Of a stretch of 64,000 nt of DNA, positions 54,101 to 64,000 are shown in pieces. The notes under the pieces were generated by a model that was not told where the DNA came from, made no database searches, and saw only the letters and a program-made list of their open reading frames with translations. Where the stretch lies: assembly GCA_026770025.1 (NCBI GenBank), contig JAMXDE010000013.1, positions 1,426,001-1,490,000 on the forward strand, in the 5' to 3' direction. The position numbers and the translations under genes were made by a program. Source of the DNA: Craspedostauros australis. Its lineage: Eukaryota; Bacillariophyta; Bacillariophyceae; Mastogloiales; Achnanthaceae. Within the stretch, counting starts at the first letter, position 1; each line of letters begins with the position of its first letter.

Positions 54101-57100
54101 ACTTCGCACGCGAGATCATGCAGCTCTTTTCCATTGGGTTGTACCAGTTGAACATGGATGGGACTGTCAAAGTCGATTCCCACGGTGAACCGATCCATAC
54201 ATACGACAATGATGACATCACGTCGTTCTCAAGAGCATGGACAGGTATGAGACGCCAGCAATCGCGCGGCAACTACGAGAATGGTGGGGATAGAGTCGAT
54301 CCTATGACGATCAACGCGTAAGTCAAGATGCTGAGCTCAACTTTCGGGTTGTTTCTTACGTTCGTGAATGTTGTGCGATGATCGCTGCATCAAGCAACTC
54401 ACCCGGATTTCCCTTTACTATCCATCTTCCAATTCCTCTCGTGGACCTTATCCCCTCCATACTCGTCCATCAATACATTTCCTTGCTGTGCCCACCTTCA
54501 GTCGCTGGCGAGACATCTTCCCCAAGTCCAACCTGTACGCAGGTTTCATTGGTGACCGGTACCCGCTTTGTGCTGACTTACCATCCAAACATTTCCTCCG
54601 GAAGGGCGCAGTGTACCGCCTGTTGGGGTCGAAGGCCACACCCGAACTCCAGAAGGATCTGCCATCATGGGAGAACGACCCAGAAGTCCTCCGCCTCAGC
54701 CTGGATAGTTCCAGTCCACTGTATGCCAAGCTCTGCGCGGATCAAGCCGATGGCAACGGCTGCAGTTATCCAGGCAAGGTGGTGCTGCAGGACAATTTGG
54801 ACTATTCTGGCCAGGAAGGCAGCGACGAACTCGATGTCGATACCATTCGAACGATCAGAGTTGATTCGTCACCCACACCAATATACTATGAATACATCCG
54901 ACCAGCCTGCGTTGAGTACGCATTCTACAACAACGCCAAGCGCGTGCTGGACTTCTCGAACGCCAGAGGAGGAGCAAGGAACATGCTGTGTGCCAACCCT
55001 CTGACCGAGGTTGCTCAGACAAGCTGTTGTGATCAAGTTGAGATAGATTCGGGACGAGTCCCGCGGGCTACCATGAGCTGCGCCTACCAGGCTGAGAGAG
55101 TGAAGTATGCAACAGCACAAAAGAGGTGTGCTGTTGCCGGGAAGGTCCAATGCGATATCGCCGTCGTCCAGGCAAGAACTGCTGGTATTTGTGCCAAAGA
55201 CATCAGCACTATGAGCGACCGGCTCCCGCTGTCGTACCGATGGACAGCTGGAGGCTGCGCCATCAAAGTCAAGATCGACCGCGAAGGCAGAGTTGCGATT
55301 GTCCATGATCCAGGTGAGCGAAAAGATGAGGAAATGCGAGAACACGCGCCTACTTCTAGTATTGCGACTGCTGCTGCTGCTGCTGACAGTGGAGGTCGCG
55401 TTGGCAATGCTGCGAGTTGCAGTGAAGACACCGTTTCATACTCATACTGTGTTGAACATGAAACGAAATTGATGATGATGGGCGCGCGCAACTCCTGCTC
55501 TCACACTTTGTGCTGCTCCTGCCAAACAACACTCAAATTCAATTTCAAACGCGTTCTTTTGTGTTTGCCATCTGATCAATACAACGGTTGCCTTGCAATC
55601 ACTCCCCTCAGACGCCGATATGGAAGGCAATCAGAAGATCCTTCCAGGGCTTGGACCAGACACTCTGAATTTCTTCAAGGTATCGTGGAAGGATGGGGAG
55701 TTCCCGAGGGCATCGTCTAATTGTGACGGAGCAAACGATCCATGCACGCCGATAGGATCGTCGTGCATCTGCGAAACCAGCACAAGCAACGAGGTCTTCT
55801 TCAGCTCCGCAAACGATCCTCGTGCCTCTCCAACCGGAGTTCTCACCAATCTCTTGGTCGGAGCCCCAGATCCACGGTCCTTCCCTGCAGGCGAGTACAA
55901 ACACCGAGGGCGTTGCCGAGGGTTGCTAAAAGGAGTTGCAGTGTTTACGAGAGCGAGATCCAGCAATTGCGCTAATTTTGATGAGGAGACAATCTTTCGC
56001 GTTGTTGATGGCAACGGCGCAGCTCTGTTCCTGAAGAATGTCCAATCCACCGTCACCGTTGGAATGAGCAACTTCTCCTTCCGCAACCCAGTCCACTTCA
56101 TGAGCTTCGCTAACCCTGAGGCCCGGGACGCTTACCACGAAACAGACGCCACTTTGGATCATTACTTCCACCACCCAAGTCACGCACCTTTCTTGGCAGT
56201 CCGAATGCTGCAACGGTTTGGTTTCTCCAACCCTTCACCGCGCTTTGTAAAGACTGTTGCGAGTTCCTACAAGACCGGGAAATACCAAGGCTTTGGGTCC
56301 GGCAAGTACGGCGACCTCGGTGCCATGATCGCGGCCATTCTACTGGATGCAGAGTCGCTGTCATTTGTGCTTGACGCGGACCCATCTTACGGTCAGCTAC
56401 GCGAACCACTCCTCAAGGTGGTTGCCGTGCTGCGTGCGATGGAGTACAAGAACGATAGCCCGATGGTGTGGCCCTTCCTAGCAGGCATGGATGGCAAGAT
56501 CGGCGAGGGGGCATACCAAGCCCCGAGCGTGTTTTCCTTTTTCCTTTCGGATTTCACGCCATCTGGAGGGATTTCTGCGGCATCGTTGTATTCCCCGGAG
56601 GCTCAGGTTCTTTCGACGATGACCGTGATCGGGATGTTGAATGGGTTGTTCGGGACAACAAAATGGGGTAAGTTGTGGCACGTACTGCATGTGGCGTTGG
56701 AGTAGGATGCAATTCTGTTGCTGTTGTTGCCGCCTGCTCTTTCGTGCTTTGCAACCAACTCACGCTGTCGCGTCGTCTTGCTTCTATTTCTATGGTATCA
56801 CACTGCGCTTACAGGCATGATGCCAGCACAATGCCACAGCGGGTTTGGCGACGCCAAGCCAGGCGGCTTGTCGCGGTGCCAACCTCCTGGCAACATTGGC
56901 GATACTTCCAGATCTCTGGGATACTTGCAGTTCAATTCTACGGCAAATTCCGCCGAGGACTTGGTGAACGAGCTCTCGCTGTTGTTGACAGCAAACCGCT
57001 TGCAACCCTTGAACCGCCAACGCATTATCGACGCGATCATCCCATTCATTGACAACGACATGAACAAGGCGGTTCGGCTTGCCCAGCAACTCATCTTCAG

Positions 57101-58444
57101 TTCGCCAGAATTCCATTCCACCAACATTGTGCGACTGGCCGGAGAACCACGAGTTTCGGGGCCACCTATCCCTCGGAAGACCGATACGTACAAGGCAGTC
57201 GTGTACCTCATGTTCCAGGGCGGAATGGACTCCTTCAGCATGCTGGTTCCCAGAGATCAATGTGGATCCACCAAGTTGTATGCACAGTACAGCAATATCC
57301 GTGGCCCGCTCGCGCTTCCAAAGTCACATCTATTGCCCATCGCTACCGAGAACCAACCATGCGGCCGCTTCGGTATCAACAAGGCTTTCTCATATGGACG
57401 GACGCTGTACAACAGGGACGATGCCATGTTTTTCGCCAACATCGGCGTGCTGGATGAGCCTGTAACCAAGGAGGATTGGAAGCTTAACACACGAACAACG
57501 CTGTTTGCCCATAACATCCAACAGAAAGCTGTGCAACGGCTTGATATCGAAAAGGAGCTCAGCGAGTCTGGCGTCGGTGGGCGCATGCTCGATGTGTTGA
57601 AGGGCCTTGGATACAGAACTTCGGCGAATATGATTGGTGGCAACGCCCGTGCAGTGACGGGCTCGCCCAAGGACGGCAATCCAGTGACGCAGCTACCCCG
57701 CACGAACCCGGACACGTTCAACCGGATGCCTGAAGTAGAGGAGATGGACGGATTGCTAAGGTCCATGAACAGCGTCGGCCAACCAGGCAGCAGTCTCTTC
57801 GCCGATATCTGGTCTGCCGAGCTTGTGAAGGGCATCAACGACACGCGGTTCATGAAGGATATCTACGACGACTACCAAGTCGACGGCTTCAAGGAAGGAC
57901 GATTGAATGATGCGTTTAAATCAATCGCCAAATGGATCAAGTCACGTGGTGACAGAGATGTCGAGCGCGAAGTCATCTTTGTTGAGCATGGTGGATACGA
58001 TCATCACGCCGTGACCACTACCAACAACATCAACACCAAGCTTGCCGAGGTGAACGACGCCCTCAATCGTTCGTGGCCGAAATGAAGCGGCAGAATGCAT
58101 GGAATGATGTCGTGATCATGACAGGCTCTGACTTCGGACGCACGTTGACCCCCAACTCGCGCGGGGGTACCGACCACGGGTGGGCCAGCAACGGCTTCAT
58201 GATGGGCGGCAGCATCAAGGGTGGTGTCATTCATGGACGATACCCAGATGATCTCACAGCAGAGGGACCGTAGAACATTGGCCGCGGTCGATTGATCCCC
58301 ACGTTGCCATACGAGAGCCCATGGAATGCCATCGCGGAATGGATGGGTGTGGATTCGAGTGAAGCACTCGATACCGTCCTTCCCAACCGCGACAGCTTTG
58401 ATTCGAGCACACTGTTCACGGCCAACGATCTCTTCAACGTTTGA
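51163..58444 (+). pseudogene. DUF1800 - cytochrome-b5-like - DUF1501 fusion gene, five exons, C-terminus disrupted
   Basis: The exons are 51163..52749, 53032..54317, 54502..55313, 55612..56667 and 56815 onwards, all with GT-AG introns in matching phase. The product to the first stop (58083-58085) is about 2003 residues. After an N-terminal membrane segment (about residues 40-60), DUF1800 begins with IIARFLEKASFGVTPADLA near residue 170. It continues through PDENFAREIMQLFSIGLYQ (about 884) and ends with the HHPSHAPFLAVRMLQRFGFS block in exon 4. A heme-type HPGG segment sits at about 650-690. DUF1501 (alkaline phosphatase/sulfatase superfamily) starts near 1707 with VVYLMFQGGMDSF and reaches VEHGGYDHH. 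A one-base loss near 58065 and a TAG at 58271 then interrupt the conserved end, which is still readable to 58444. Bacteria encode DUF1800 and DUF1501 as neighbouring genes of unknown export-related function. It may be a recent pseudogene, a truncated functional gene or a sequence error. Confidence 0.78.
53380..53515 (+). other. Cytochrome-b5-like heme-binding segment within the fusion protein
   Basis: The text NVYDLTEWVGAHPGG is followed by His exactly 24 residues after the HPGG His (codons at 53428 and 53500). Cytochrome b5 has the same spacing between its two axial heme ligands (HPGG to the second His), and the preceding V-Y-D-L/V-T strand is also typical. Heme binding is therefore plausible, though the segment lacks the usual A-G-x-D-A-T helix. 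Confidence 0.65.
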
Positions 58445-58853
58445 ATTGGGCTTCGAATGGTGGCGTTAGTGACGAAGTTCGAAGCCTCAGACGACGAGAA
58501 TGGCAACACTCAGGACAGCAGAGGTGCGCTCGTGCAGCACCAGACACAATTGCATAGTCTAGCATCTACGCTTACATAAATTATCAACATCCTACTGTGA
58601 TGCAAGATGCAGCTTGGCCATGCGAGTAGGAATGAACGTCGAAGCATGACAACGTCACAGCACTTGCACTGAAGTTGAGTCGATCATCCAATCTCCTGAG
58701 AACACGGCTCCAGTTTGTGTTAAAGATGGCACCATAGGTACGCATGGTGCGAGGAGGCACGGATAAAGAGCAATCGCAGGCAGAGGTTTCATTTCGGACT
58801 CGCACAGGTAGATGACGTTTTCACTGAATGCATCACGTATTCGTGGCAACCGT
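58445..58853. other. Intergenic region between convergent genes
   Basis: About 410 bp between two 3' ends. Nothing coding or repetitive was seen. Confidence 0.4.
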
Positions 58854-59981
58854 TCACAAATCCTGGCTGCCTTGCTTCTTCCACTTGGGGAGCCAGTTGA
58901 TCTTGAACCATTCTATCGTCTCCGGCCATGCTTCGTCGAAGGTCTTGAGTGGTTTGTACAGCAGATCCTTCGTGGAATTCTCCAAACTGAAGTACCGATG
59001 GATGGTCATCATCTTGACGGTGAACGGCGTGAGCTTGAACTTCTTTCCCGTGAGCATGGTCAAGAACGAGCAGAAGTAGGCGACGCCGTAGAGCAGCCAG
59101 CCCGGCAGATGGAATTTGGACTCCAAACTGACAAAGCCCATGGCGATGAAGGCCTGGTCGAGGATCTTCCAGAAGTACTGCGGCGGTCCGTCGTGCACGA
59201 CGTAGTACTTGGCCAGGGCCGGCGATCCCTTGTAGAGAGCATCGGCGCCGCACATGAGACCGTGGCAGTAGTTATCGACGTAGCAGAGGCTGATGCGATT
59301 CTTGCCTTCTGCGAAGATGCGGAGACGGCCCGTCCCGGCGGTCTCCAGCAGCTTGGGCAGGAAGAGGGAATCGTGGGGTCCGTAAACCTGATGCGGCGCG
59401 ACGCTGTTGGTGAGCATCTCGTCGCAGCATGCCTTGTGGACGAGCTGCTCGGCCTTGGCCTTGGTTTCGGCGTAGAGCGCCACGAATGTTTCCGGAATGG
59501 GCATCTGATCCTCGCGCAGGCCTTCGACGTCGCCGCCGCGGAACCTCGTGGACGGGCTGGAGGAGTTGACGAGCTTGGGCACCTTGAACTTGCGGCAGTT
59601 GGCGATGATGGTCTGCGTGCCGCCAACGTTGACCTTGTAGTAGAGCTCCTTGTCATGGAACGGACCCACCAAGGCTCCGATGTGGTAGACGATGTCGATC
59701 TTGGGCACCTTCTTGAAGGCGGCCTCGACCGCGGCGGCGTTGGTCAGATCGCCCTCCGACTGGCTCAGCACGATGATCTTGCCACCGGTCTTGGCCTGCA
59801 CATCGGCGAAGCGTTGCTGCAGCGTCGACGTTGGCGCGGCGATGTCGAAGGCGATGACCGTGCTGCTTCCGCGCTCCAGCAGCATCTCCACCAACCGCGA
59901 CCCCACGAATCCGGACGAGCCGGTGACGAGGGCGACGGTGCCCTTGGGCGATTCGTATCCGGGGTTCTTGGGCGGTGGCAT
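58854..59981 (-). CDS. 3-beta-HSD/sterol-4-alpha-carboxylate dehydrogenase-like extended SDR (375 aa)
   Basis: I chose ATG 59981 (MPPPKNPGYESPKG) because the in-frame upstream extension is low-complexity leader. Residues 18-30 (LVTGSSGFVGSRL) are the extended-SDR NAD(P)-binding motif. The catalytic pair is Tyr 170 and Lys 174 (YAETKAKAE), with a Ser-rich SSPST strand before it. The substrate half contains APHQVYGPHD and RISLCYVDNYCHGL, both typical of the 3-beta-HSD family. A hydrophobic segment (LLYGVAYFCSFLTML) near residue 300 suggests ER membrane association, as in ERG26/NSDHL. In that case it would act in C-4 demethylation of sterols. A role on other steroid- or terpenoid-like alcohols is possible. 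The last residues include a Lys-rich KWKKQGSQDL tail. Confidence 0.82.
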   Translation of the reverse strand: MPPPKNPGYESPKGTVALVTGSSGFVGSRLVEMLLERGSSTVIAFDIAAPTSTLQQRFADVQAKTGGKIIVLSQSEGDLTNAAAVEAAFKKVPKIDIVYHIGALVGPFHDKELYYKVNVGGTQTIIANCRKFKVPKLVNSSSPSTRFRGGDVEGLREDQMPIPETFVALYAETKAKAEQLVHKACCDEMLTNSVAPHQVYGPHDSLFLPKLLETAGTGRLRIFAEGKNRISLCYVDNYCHGLMCGADALYKGSPALAKYYVVHDGPPQYFWKILDQAFIAMGFVSLESKFHLPGWLLYGVAYFCSFLTMLTGKKFKLTPFTVKMMTIHRYFSLENSTKDLLYKPLKTFDEAWPETIEWFKINWLPKWKKQGSQDL

Positions 59982-61617
59982 GGTCACGATGTTGGTGTTG
60001 GTGTTGGTGAAAATGTTGGGAGTGGGAGTGATGGAAAGCGGAGGCCTCGTTGAAGAATGAAGTCTCTCTCTCTGTCGTTCTCTCTTGGGTATCGCGAGCC
60101 GCCGTTGGGTTTCGCCTTCCTCGATTGTGTGTTTGTGCTTGTGTTGTTGTGTTGTTCCTGGATTTTGTTCGCGATGGTTCTTCATGGTGAACAAGGAAAC
60201 GCAAAGATCTTCGCCTTTTTCGGCATGATTCGTGGAAACGAACGAGTTGGTACTCCGTGTCTTTCGCACGTTGTCAGGAGGATAGTCTGTCCTTCAACCG
60301 GTTTTGACGCCGTTTGATGTTGAGGACAAAGCTGTATCAGACGATGATGTAACTGTAGTGGACTCGGAAGTAAGCTGTGAAGATTGTTTCTGATTGCTTG
60401 ATTTATGTGTTAAGCTTACTATTGATAGGACGATCGAGTAAAAAGGTGGGGTTCGTGCTGTCGTACTGTAGCCGTTCTTTGTTGCGCAGCAGCATGCCGT
60501 GGTGATCCTGCACACATACAGTCTTCCAGTATCGTCACGCATAGAGCAGCAGCTGATCCATTCACATGGATATGCTTCAAGATAGATGCATGTTCAACAG
60601 AGTGACGAGATGGACAGGTGGCAGGGGTGCATGAGCTGGAGGGCGAGCAACGCATGGATTGCAGTTCAACTACACATCGTGTGTGTGGTAGCCTTTCATC
60701 ACAGTATCGGTCTTGGGTACCGAATACTGCGTACGCGGAATGGACAGTCAGGTCCCGAGTCAGTCCCGGAGCTAGTCTGTCCCAACTGAACACTTTCATT
60801 CGTTCCGGCTGAAAGGGGGTGACGTCCCCCCAAAACGTGTCCTCAACTGCCGACCTCAATCTAACTTCTCTGTATAGAGAGAAATTCTCTGGAATACAAT
60901 AGTATATGTAGAAGAAAAGAGATGAGTTGAGCTTCGACATCAGCATTAAGCATGGTAAACCTGGCTGTCCTACAAACGATTATTATCGCTGAATACGGCT
61001 ATTCCTGTTCTGTCTTGTCCTGTCTGCACCCGTACTGTGCTGATCATACGATTCCTGCCAATGATGACTTTGGCCGGTGCTCGCCAACGATTCATCACGA
61101 AGCAAGTGCAACATTGTGTGGCTCTAAGATCATTCGCAACACTGAAGAGATTGCTTCCTTTGGAGCCAGCGGTCGTTGCACATGCGATGCAGGATGAAGT
61201 TGAGGAAGACACTGGGACGTGCAATTCCATATCATGCCGATGCGGACATGAGGAGCAGACAATGGCAGATATAATTCAATACAAGCCAATGAATGAAGTA
61301 CACAATAGATGGCAAAGAAGTTGATGAACACTCACATCACTAACAGTCCTGGTACGGCGTAGTCGCAGGCGATTCAGACTCTCGAGCTCTTCGACGTACG
61401 CATGAGTGATCCCCTCTCTCTCTCTCGCTCTCTCTTGGATGACTCAACATCACAAGAGAGGTCATGGTGGGCGATTACTCGTATTGACGGATGCATTTTC
61501 ACATGGTAGAGAGTATAATAATAGGAGTGGCACACTCCATGGTGAAACGATACTATTCTTTCGGAGATTCTGGTATCTCGAGTCGGCTTGTACCACGCAA
61601 AACTCGGGCTAGCCTAT
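59982..61617. other. Intergenic region, no supported gene
   Basis: About 1.6 kb. The first 100-300 bp should hold the promoter and leader of the SDR gene. A minus frame at 60419-60946 is open but lacks family features. A CTCTCTCTCTCTCGCTCTCT run lies at 61413-61434. Confidence 0.4.
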
Positions 61618-62273
61618 CATATTATATTCCTCTGTTCCGAAATGATTTCCACTTATCTATTTTATCATCGGTTCGACACCGTGTCGTGGTGGCCGACTTT
61701 GGGAGCTGCGGGAGACCAATTTCCCAGTCGCCTCCCACCCTGGTCTGACGCATCCTTGTTGGCCTTCGGTACCCATCGGAGTACCATCAATAGTTGATGT
61801 ACCAATGTATGTAGGTACCATTTAAACCGTACCATAAAAACAGAGGACAGCATCTCCACATTTAGACTGCTTGTCCGGCGCCGTGCCTCCACATTTCCAT
61901 CATTGAAACACTGTGCAAGAGTTGGTTCGTGTGCTTTAACATGTCCGAATGGTTGGAAGGTTAATTCTTGGTGTGACGTCACTCTCTGTTCGGTAAGTCC
62001 AAACCGTCCTCCAGTTCCACAGACGAAATAGAGCACTGTGCAACATGCAAAGAACGACGCAATGACAAAATCACGAAACATCGATTTTCTATTTGACATT
62101 TTATTTGTGTTCACAAGCACGTAATCGATATTTGTTTGAAAGGAAACATGAGAACTCCCCTCGTGTTGTGGACATCGGTATCTTCGTGACCTGTCGCAGA
62201 CATCATTGCGTTCCCACCAAATAAGAACTTTGACATAACGCCACGAACCAACCAGCCAATCATGATGGTCGGT
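61618..62273 (+). repeat. Dispersed repeat R1, copy 2
   Basis: Second copy of the repeat at 4350-4981, in the same orientation, with an imperfect edge TTCCTCTGTTCCGAAATGAT. It has an extra AGACATCATTGCGTTC segment at about 62199 that the first copy lacks. It ends where both copies read AACCAGCCAATCATGATGGT. Confidence 0.6.
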
Positions 62274-62299
62274 TCATGCAATGCCATTGTTGTTGTTAA

Positions 62300-62553
62300 C
62301 TAATGACGCCTTCGGGCTTCCGAAGGGTTTGTCCGACACGTCACGTTGGTCGTGTTGTGAATTTTCCTTTTCCGTTTTTTACGTTTCGAAGCACATTTTT
62401 TGTGTTGTCGTTGTGGTTGCGCTTTGAAAACGCGATTTCTGACTGATTGCAGCACTCATCCATTTCCCGAATCGTGTAATTATCGTGCTATTTTCATATT
62501 TTTTTGGTTTCTACTGACAAAATGCATGGTGTTGTCCAATTGCTGTCTGAATT
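62300..62553 (+). repeat. Dispersed repeat R2, copy 2
   Basis: Second copy of 12463-12719, again directly left of a Copia 2-type LTR. Differences are scattered point changes and a small gap. Confidence 0.6.
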
Positions 62554-63222
62554 TGTCAGTATCGCGTGTGTGGTGTGTATGATTTCGTGCTGATGATGGA
62601 TTCGTGGCTACAGGGTTGTGATGATGTTTGTTGTGTCAGCTGTTGCTGCTGTCGATGACGTCTGTCATCGTACATGTGTACAGATGCAACACCCCACACG
62701 CTTGTGTTAGCTAGCGGAAACAATCCATCGTGTCATACAGAGAAGACTGGGATCACCGCACTCCACTGGCGGCATTCACTGGCGAACGTAGAATGATGGA
62801 ATGGATCCCATGAGTAGATCCGTATGTCAAAGAACATAATCACAAGCATCTTCTTGTTGCACAGATCAGAAACATTGGGGTTGGATGACACATCAGCAAT
62901 GAGGATGAGATATCTGCCCACCCAATCGCAGACCGCAAATGTGTGTATATCGATATGCCTAGAGTTCCTTGGCGGTTGGTTGGCGTTTGCCATCATTCTG
63001 GCGCCTCTGTGGTCCTTGTAGATAAGTATGACATGCTGTTGGCGCATGCTGATCTCGTCCAGGATGGACTGAAACCAGAGCACCATCTTGCCATTGTTGC
63101 CAGTGGCAATGAACTTGGCTTTAGAGGTATTGAGAGAAATGGTGGGTTGGACGCAGGTTTTCCACAAAACAGCGGGGCTGCCAAGAAGCAACACCATGCC
63201 TCTGGTGGATTTTCAATGCCTT
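62554..63222 (-). mobile_element. 3' end of a Copia 2-family element (LTR plus RNase H), truncated
   Basis: An LTR of 138 bp (62554-62691, TGTTGCATC... on the coding strand) is preceded on that strand by the purine tract TGTGGGG. The adjacent minus frame 63197-62733 encodes the end of RNase H: SKAKFIATGNNGKMVLWF and the diagnostic NSRHIDIHTFAVCDW, then ending in NVSDLCNKK. It matches 12720-13395 throughout, but the match stops abruptly at 63222, inside the coding region, where the AAATAAATAAAT tract begins. Confidence 0.8.
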
Positions 63223-64000
63223 GTAAATAAATAAATAACACAAGGATTAAACCCTCTTATGAGGCTGCGCCGGTGGCGCTTTTCTCCGCCTCCTTTCAAC
63301 TTCGCGCAGGGCGCGAAGGGAGCACGGAATCTGTGTATTGTTTCATGCAAAATATAGTCGCCACTACCCACTCTCCGTAGAGCCTCCGGGTCCATAGCCG
63401 GGGTTTGGATGAGCTTGCCGTCGATAACGCAGCCACGTGAGCAGGGCGCCAGAGGCGGCCGGTTCACGCAGTATCATGGCGGCTTGCTCCACCCATACCG
63501 CGACCTGTGCTGTGGTAGCTCCTTCCTTCGGCTGGGACATCAAAATGCGTCGGTTGGTTGCCGGATCTGCCTCGAGGCGAAGCCGAAGTGATGCCGCTCG
63601 ATTTTCCAGAGCTTGGATCATTTCGGCCTCGGCCGAGTCTTGACTGTGAAAAAGTTCATCGTTGCGCACCGCCCATTGCTCCCACGCGATGTGCCATATA
63701 CGCCGCACCAGTTGCCTTGCCCACTTCGCCGCCGACCGTCGTGACTGCTGCTGCCTTAAGAATTCCTCCTGCATGCTCTCCCAGTGTGTGACCAGCAGCC
63801 CCTTCCGGAGCGCCTGATGTCCCACTGCGAGCTGATGCTGTATGGCCTCATGGAGCTTGCTGCCCGGGCTGGCTATTTGTAGATAGGCGGAGTTGTCGTA
63901 CTGACTGCGGAGGATAACTGAAATGCTTGTCGCCACTGCTGGGTGGGTCGGGTACCGTTGCAGCCATTTGCGGATGTCCTTCAGCAAACGATGAGCCACG
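63223..64000 (-). mobile_element. Probable non-LTR (LINE) retrotransposon 3' end, partial, inserted into the Copia element
   Basis: A minus frame is open from the window edge to 63364; its first codon at the edge is GTG, so the protein continues outside. It contains WESMQEEFLRQQQSRRSAAK and IAWEQWAVRNDELFHSQDS. The W..W..RN...H pattern is what I recall at the C-terminus of diatom and other stramenopile LINE-type polyproteins. After the stop, about 120 bp of 3' sequence has two small hairpins (TTCGCGCCCTGCGCGAA, GCGCCACCGGCGC) and ends in a short ATTT-repeat tail (63224-63238), typical of LINE 3' ends. Identification as a LINE is an inference; no reverse transcriptase motif is inside the window. 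Confidence 0.5.

Noticed and set aside
58812..60053. 413-codon plus-strand frame
   Set aside because: Antisense shadow of the SDR gene, whose NAD-binding and Tyr/Lys motifs are clear on the minus strand.
60419..60946. 175-codon minus-strand frame upstream of the SDR gene
   Set aside because: No conserved motif, poor codon pattern and no support from neighbours.
1..64000. CRISPR arrays, bacterial-style operons or rRNA genes
   Set aside because: No regularly spaced direct repeats with unique spacers, no Shine-Dalgarno-led gene strings and no rRNA-like conserved blocks; introns and LTR elements show this is eukaryotic nuclear DNA.

Overview
The window reads as nuclear DNA of a photosynthetic stramenopile, almost certainly a diatom. 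Several predicted proteins start with a signal peptide ending in an ASAF-like junction (ANGF, SQAF, ALAF, AVSF, ADAF), the mark of import into a red-lineage complex plastid. One of them looks like a PsbQ-type photosystem II extrinsic subunit with a second, twin-arginine thylakoid signal. Genes have few, short GT-AG introns, and the repeats are Ty1/Copia elements of the kind common in diatoms. All gene models were built by eye from reading frames and splice sites.

Layout. 0-4 kb: a small exported protein (-), a spliced plastid PDZ protein (+) and the PsbQ-like protein (-). 4.3-19.3 kb: repeat-rich, with a dispersed repeat (R1) carrying a Stowaway/mariner-like terminus, a 6.2-kb Copia element (5513-11718) and a second, more decayed Copia element (12720-18841), both reading leftwards. 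19.4-35.2 kb: a gene island with a SAC3/GANP-domain protein (-), a long MATE transporter (-), a four-exon beta-rich exported protein (+), an acidic protein (-), a small plastid-type protein (+), a Gfo/Idh/MocA oxidoreductase (+), a 69-residue two-repeat protein found only after splicing (-), and an SGNH hydrolase (-). 36.0-48.8 kb: a tandem pair of very large type II membrane proteins with six PPC-like extracellular repeats, separated by a solo LTR and a 152-bp palindrome. 51.2-58.4 kb: a five-exon gene fusing DUF1800 and DUF1501, two families usually encoded by adjacent bacterial genes, with an embedded cytochrome-b5-like heme segment and a broken C-terminus. 58.9-60.0 kb: a 3-beta-HSD/sterol decarboxylase-type SDR (-). 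61.6-64 kb: a mosaic of R1, a second repeat (R2), the 3' end of a Copia element, and what looks like a LINE inserted into it.

Functionally the genes are unrelated housekeeping, plastid and surface functions, without an operon-like theme. The most unusual objects are the DUF1800/heme/DUF1501 fusion, the homogenised PPC-repeat gene pair, the palindrome abutting the solo LTR, and the small two-repeat protein.
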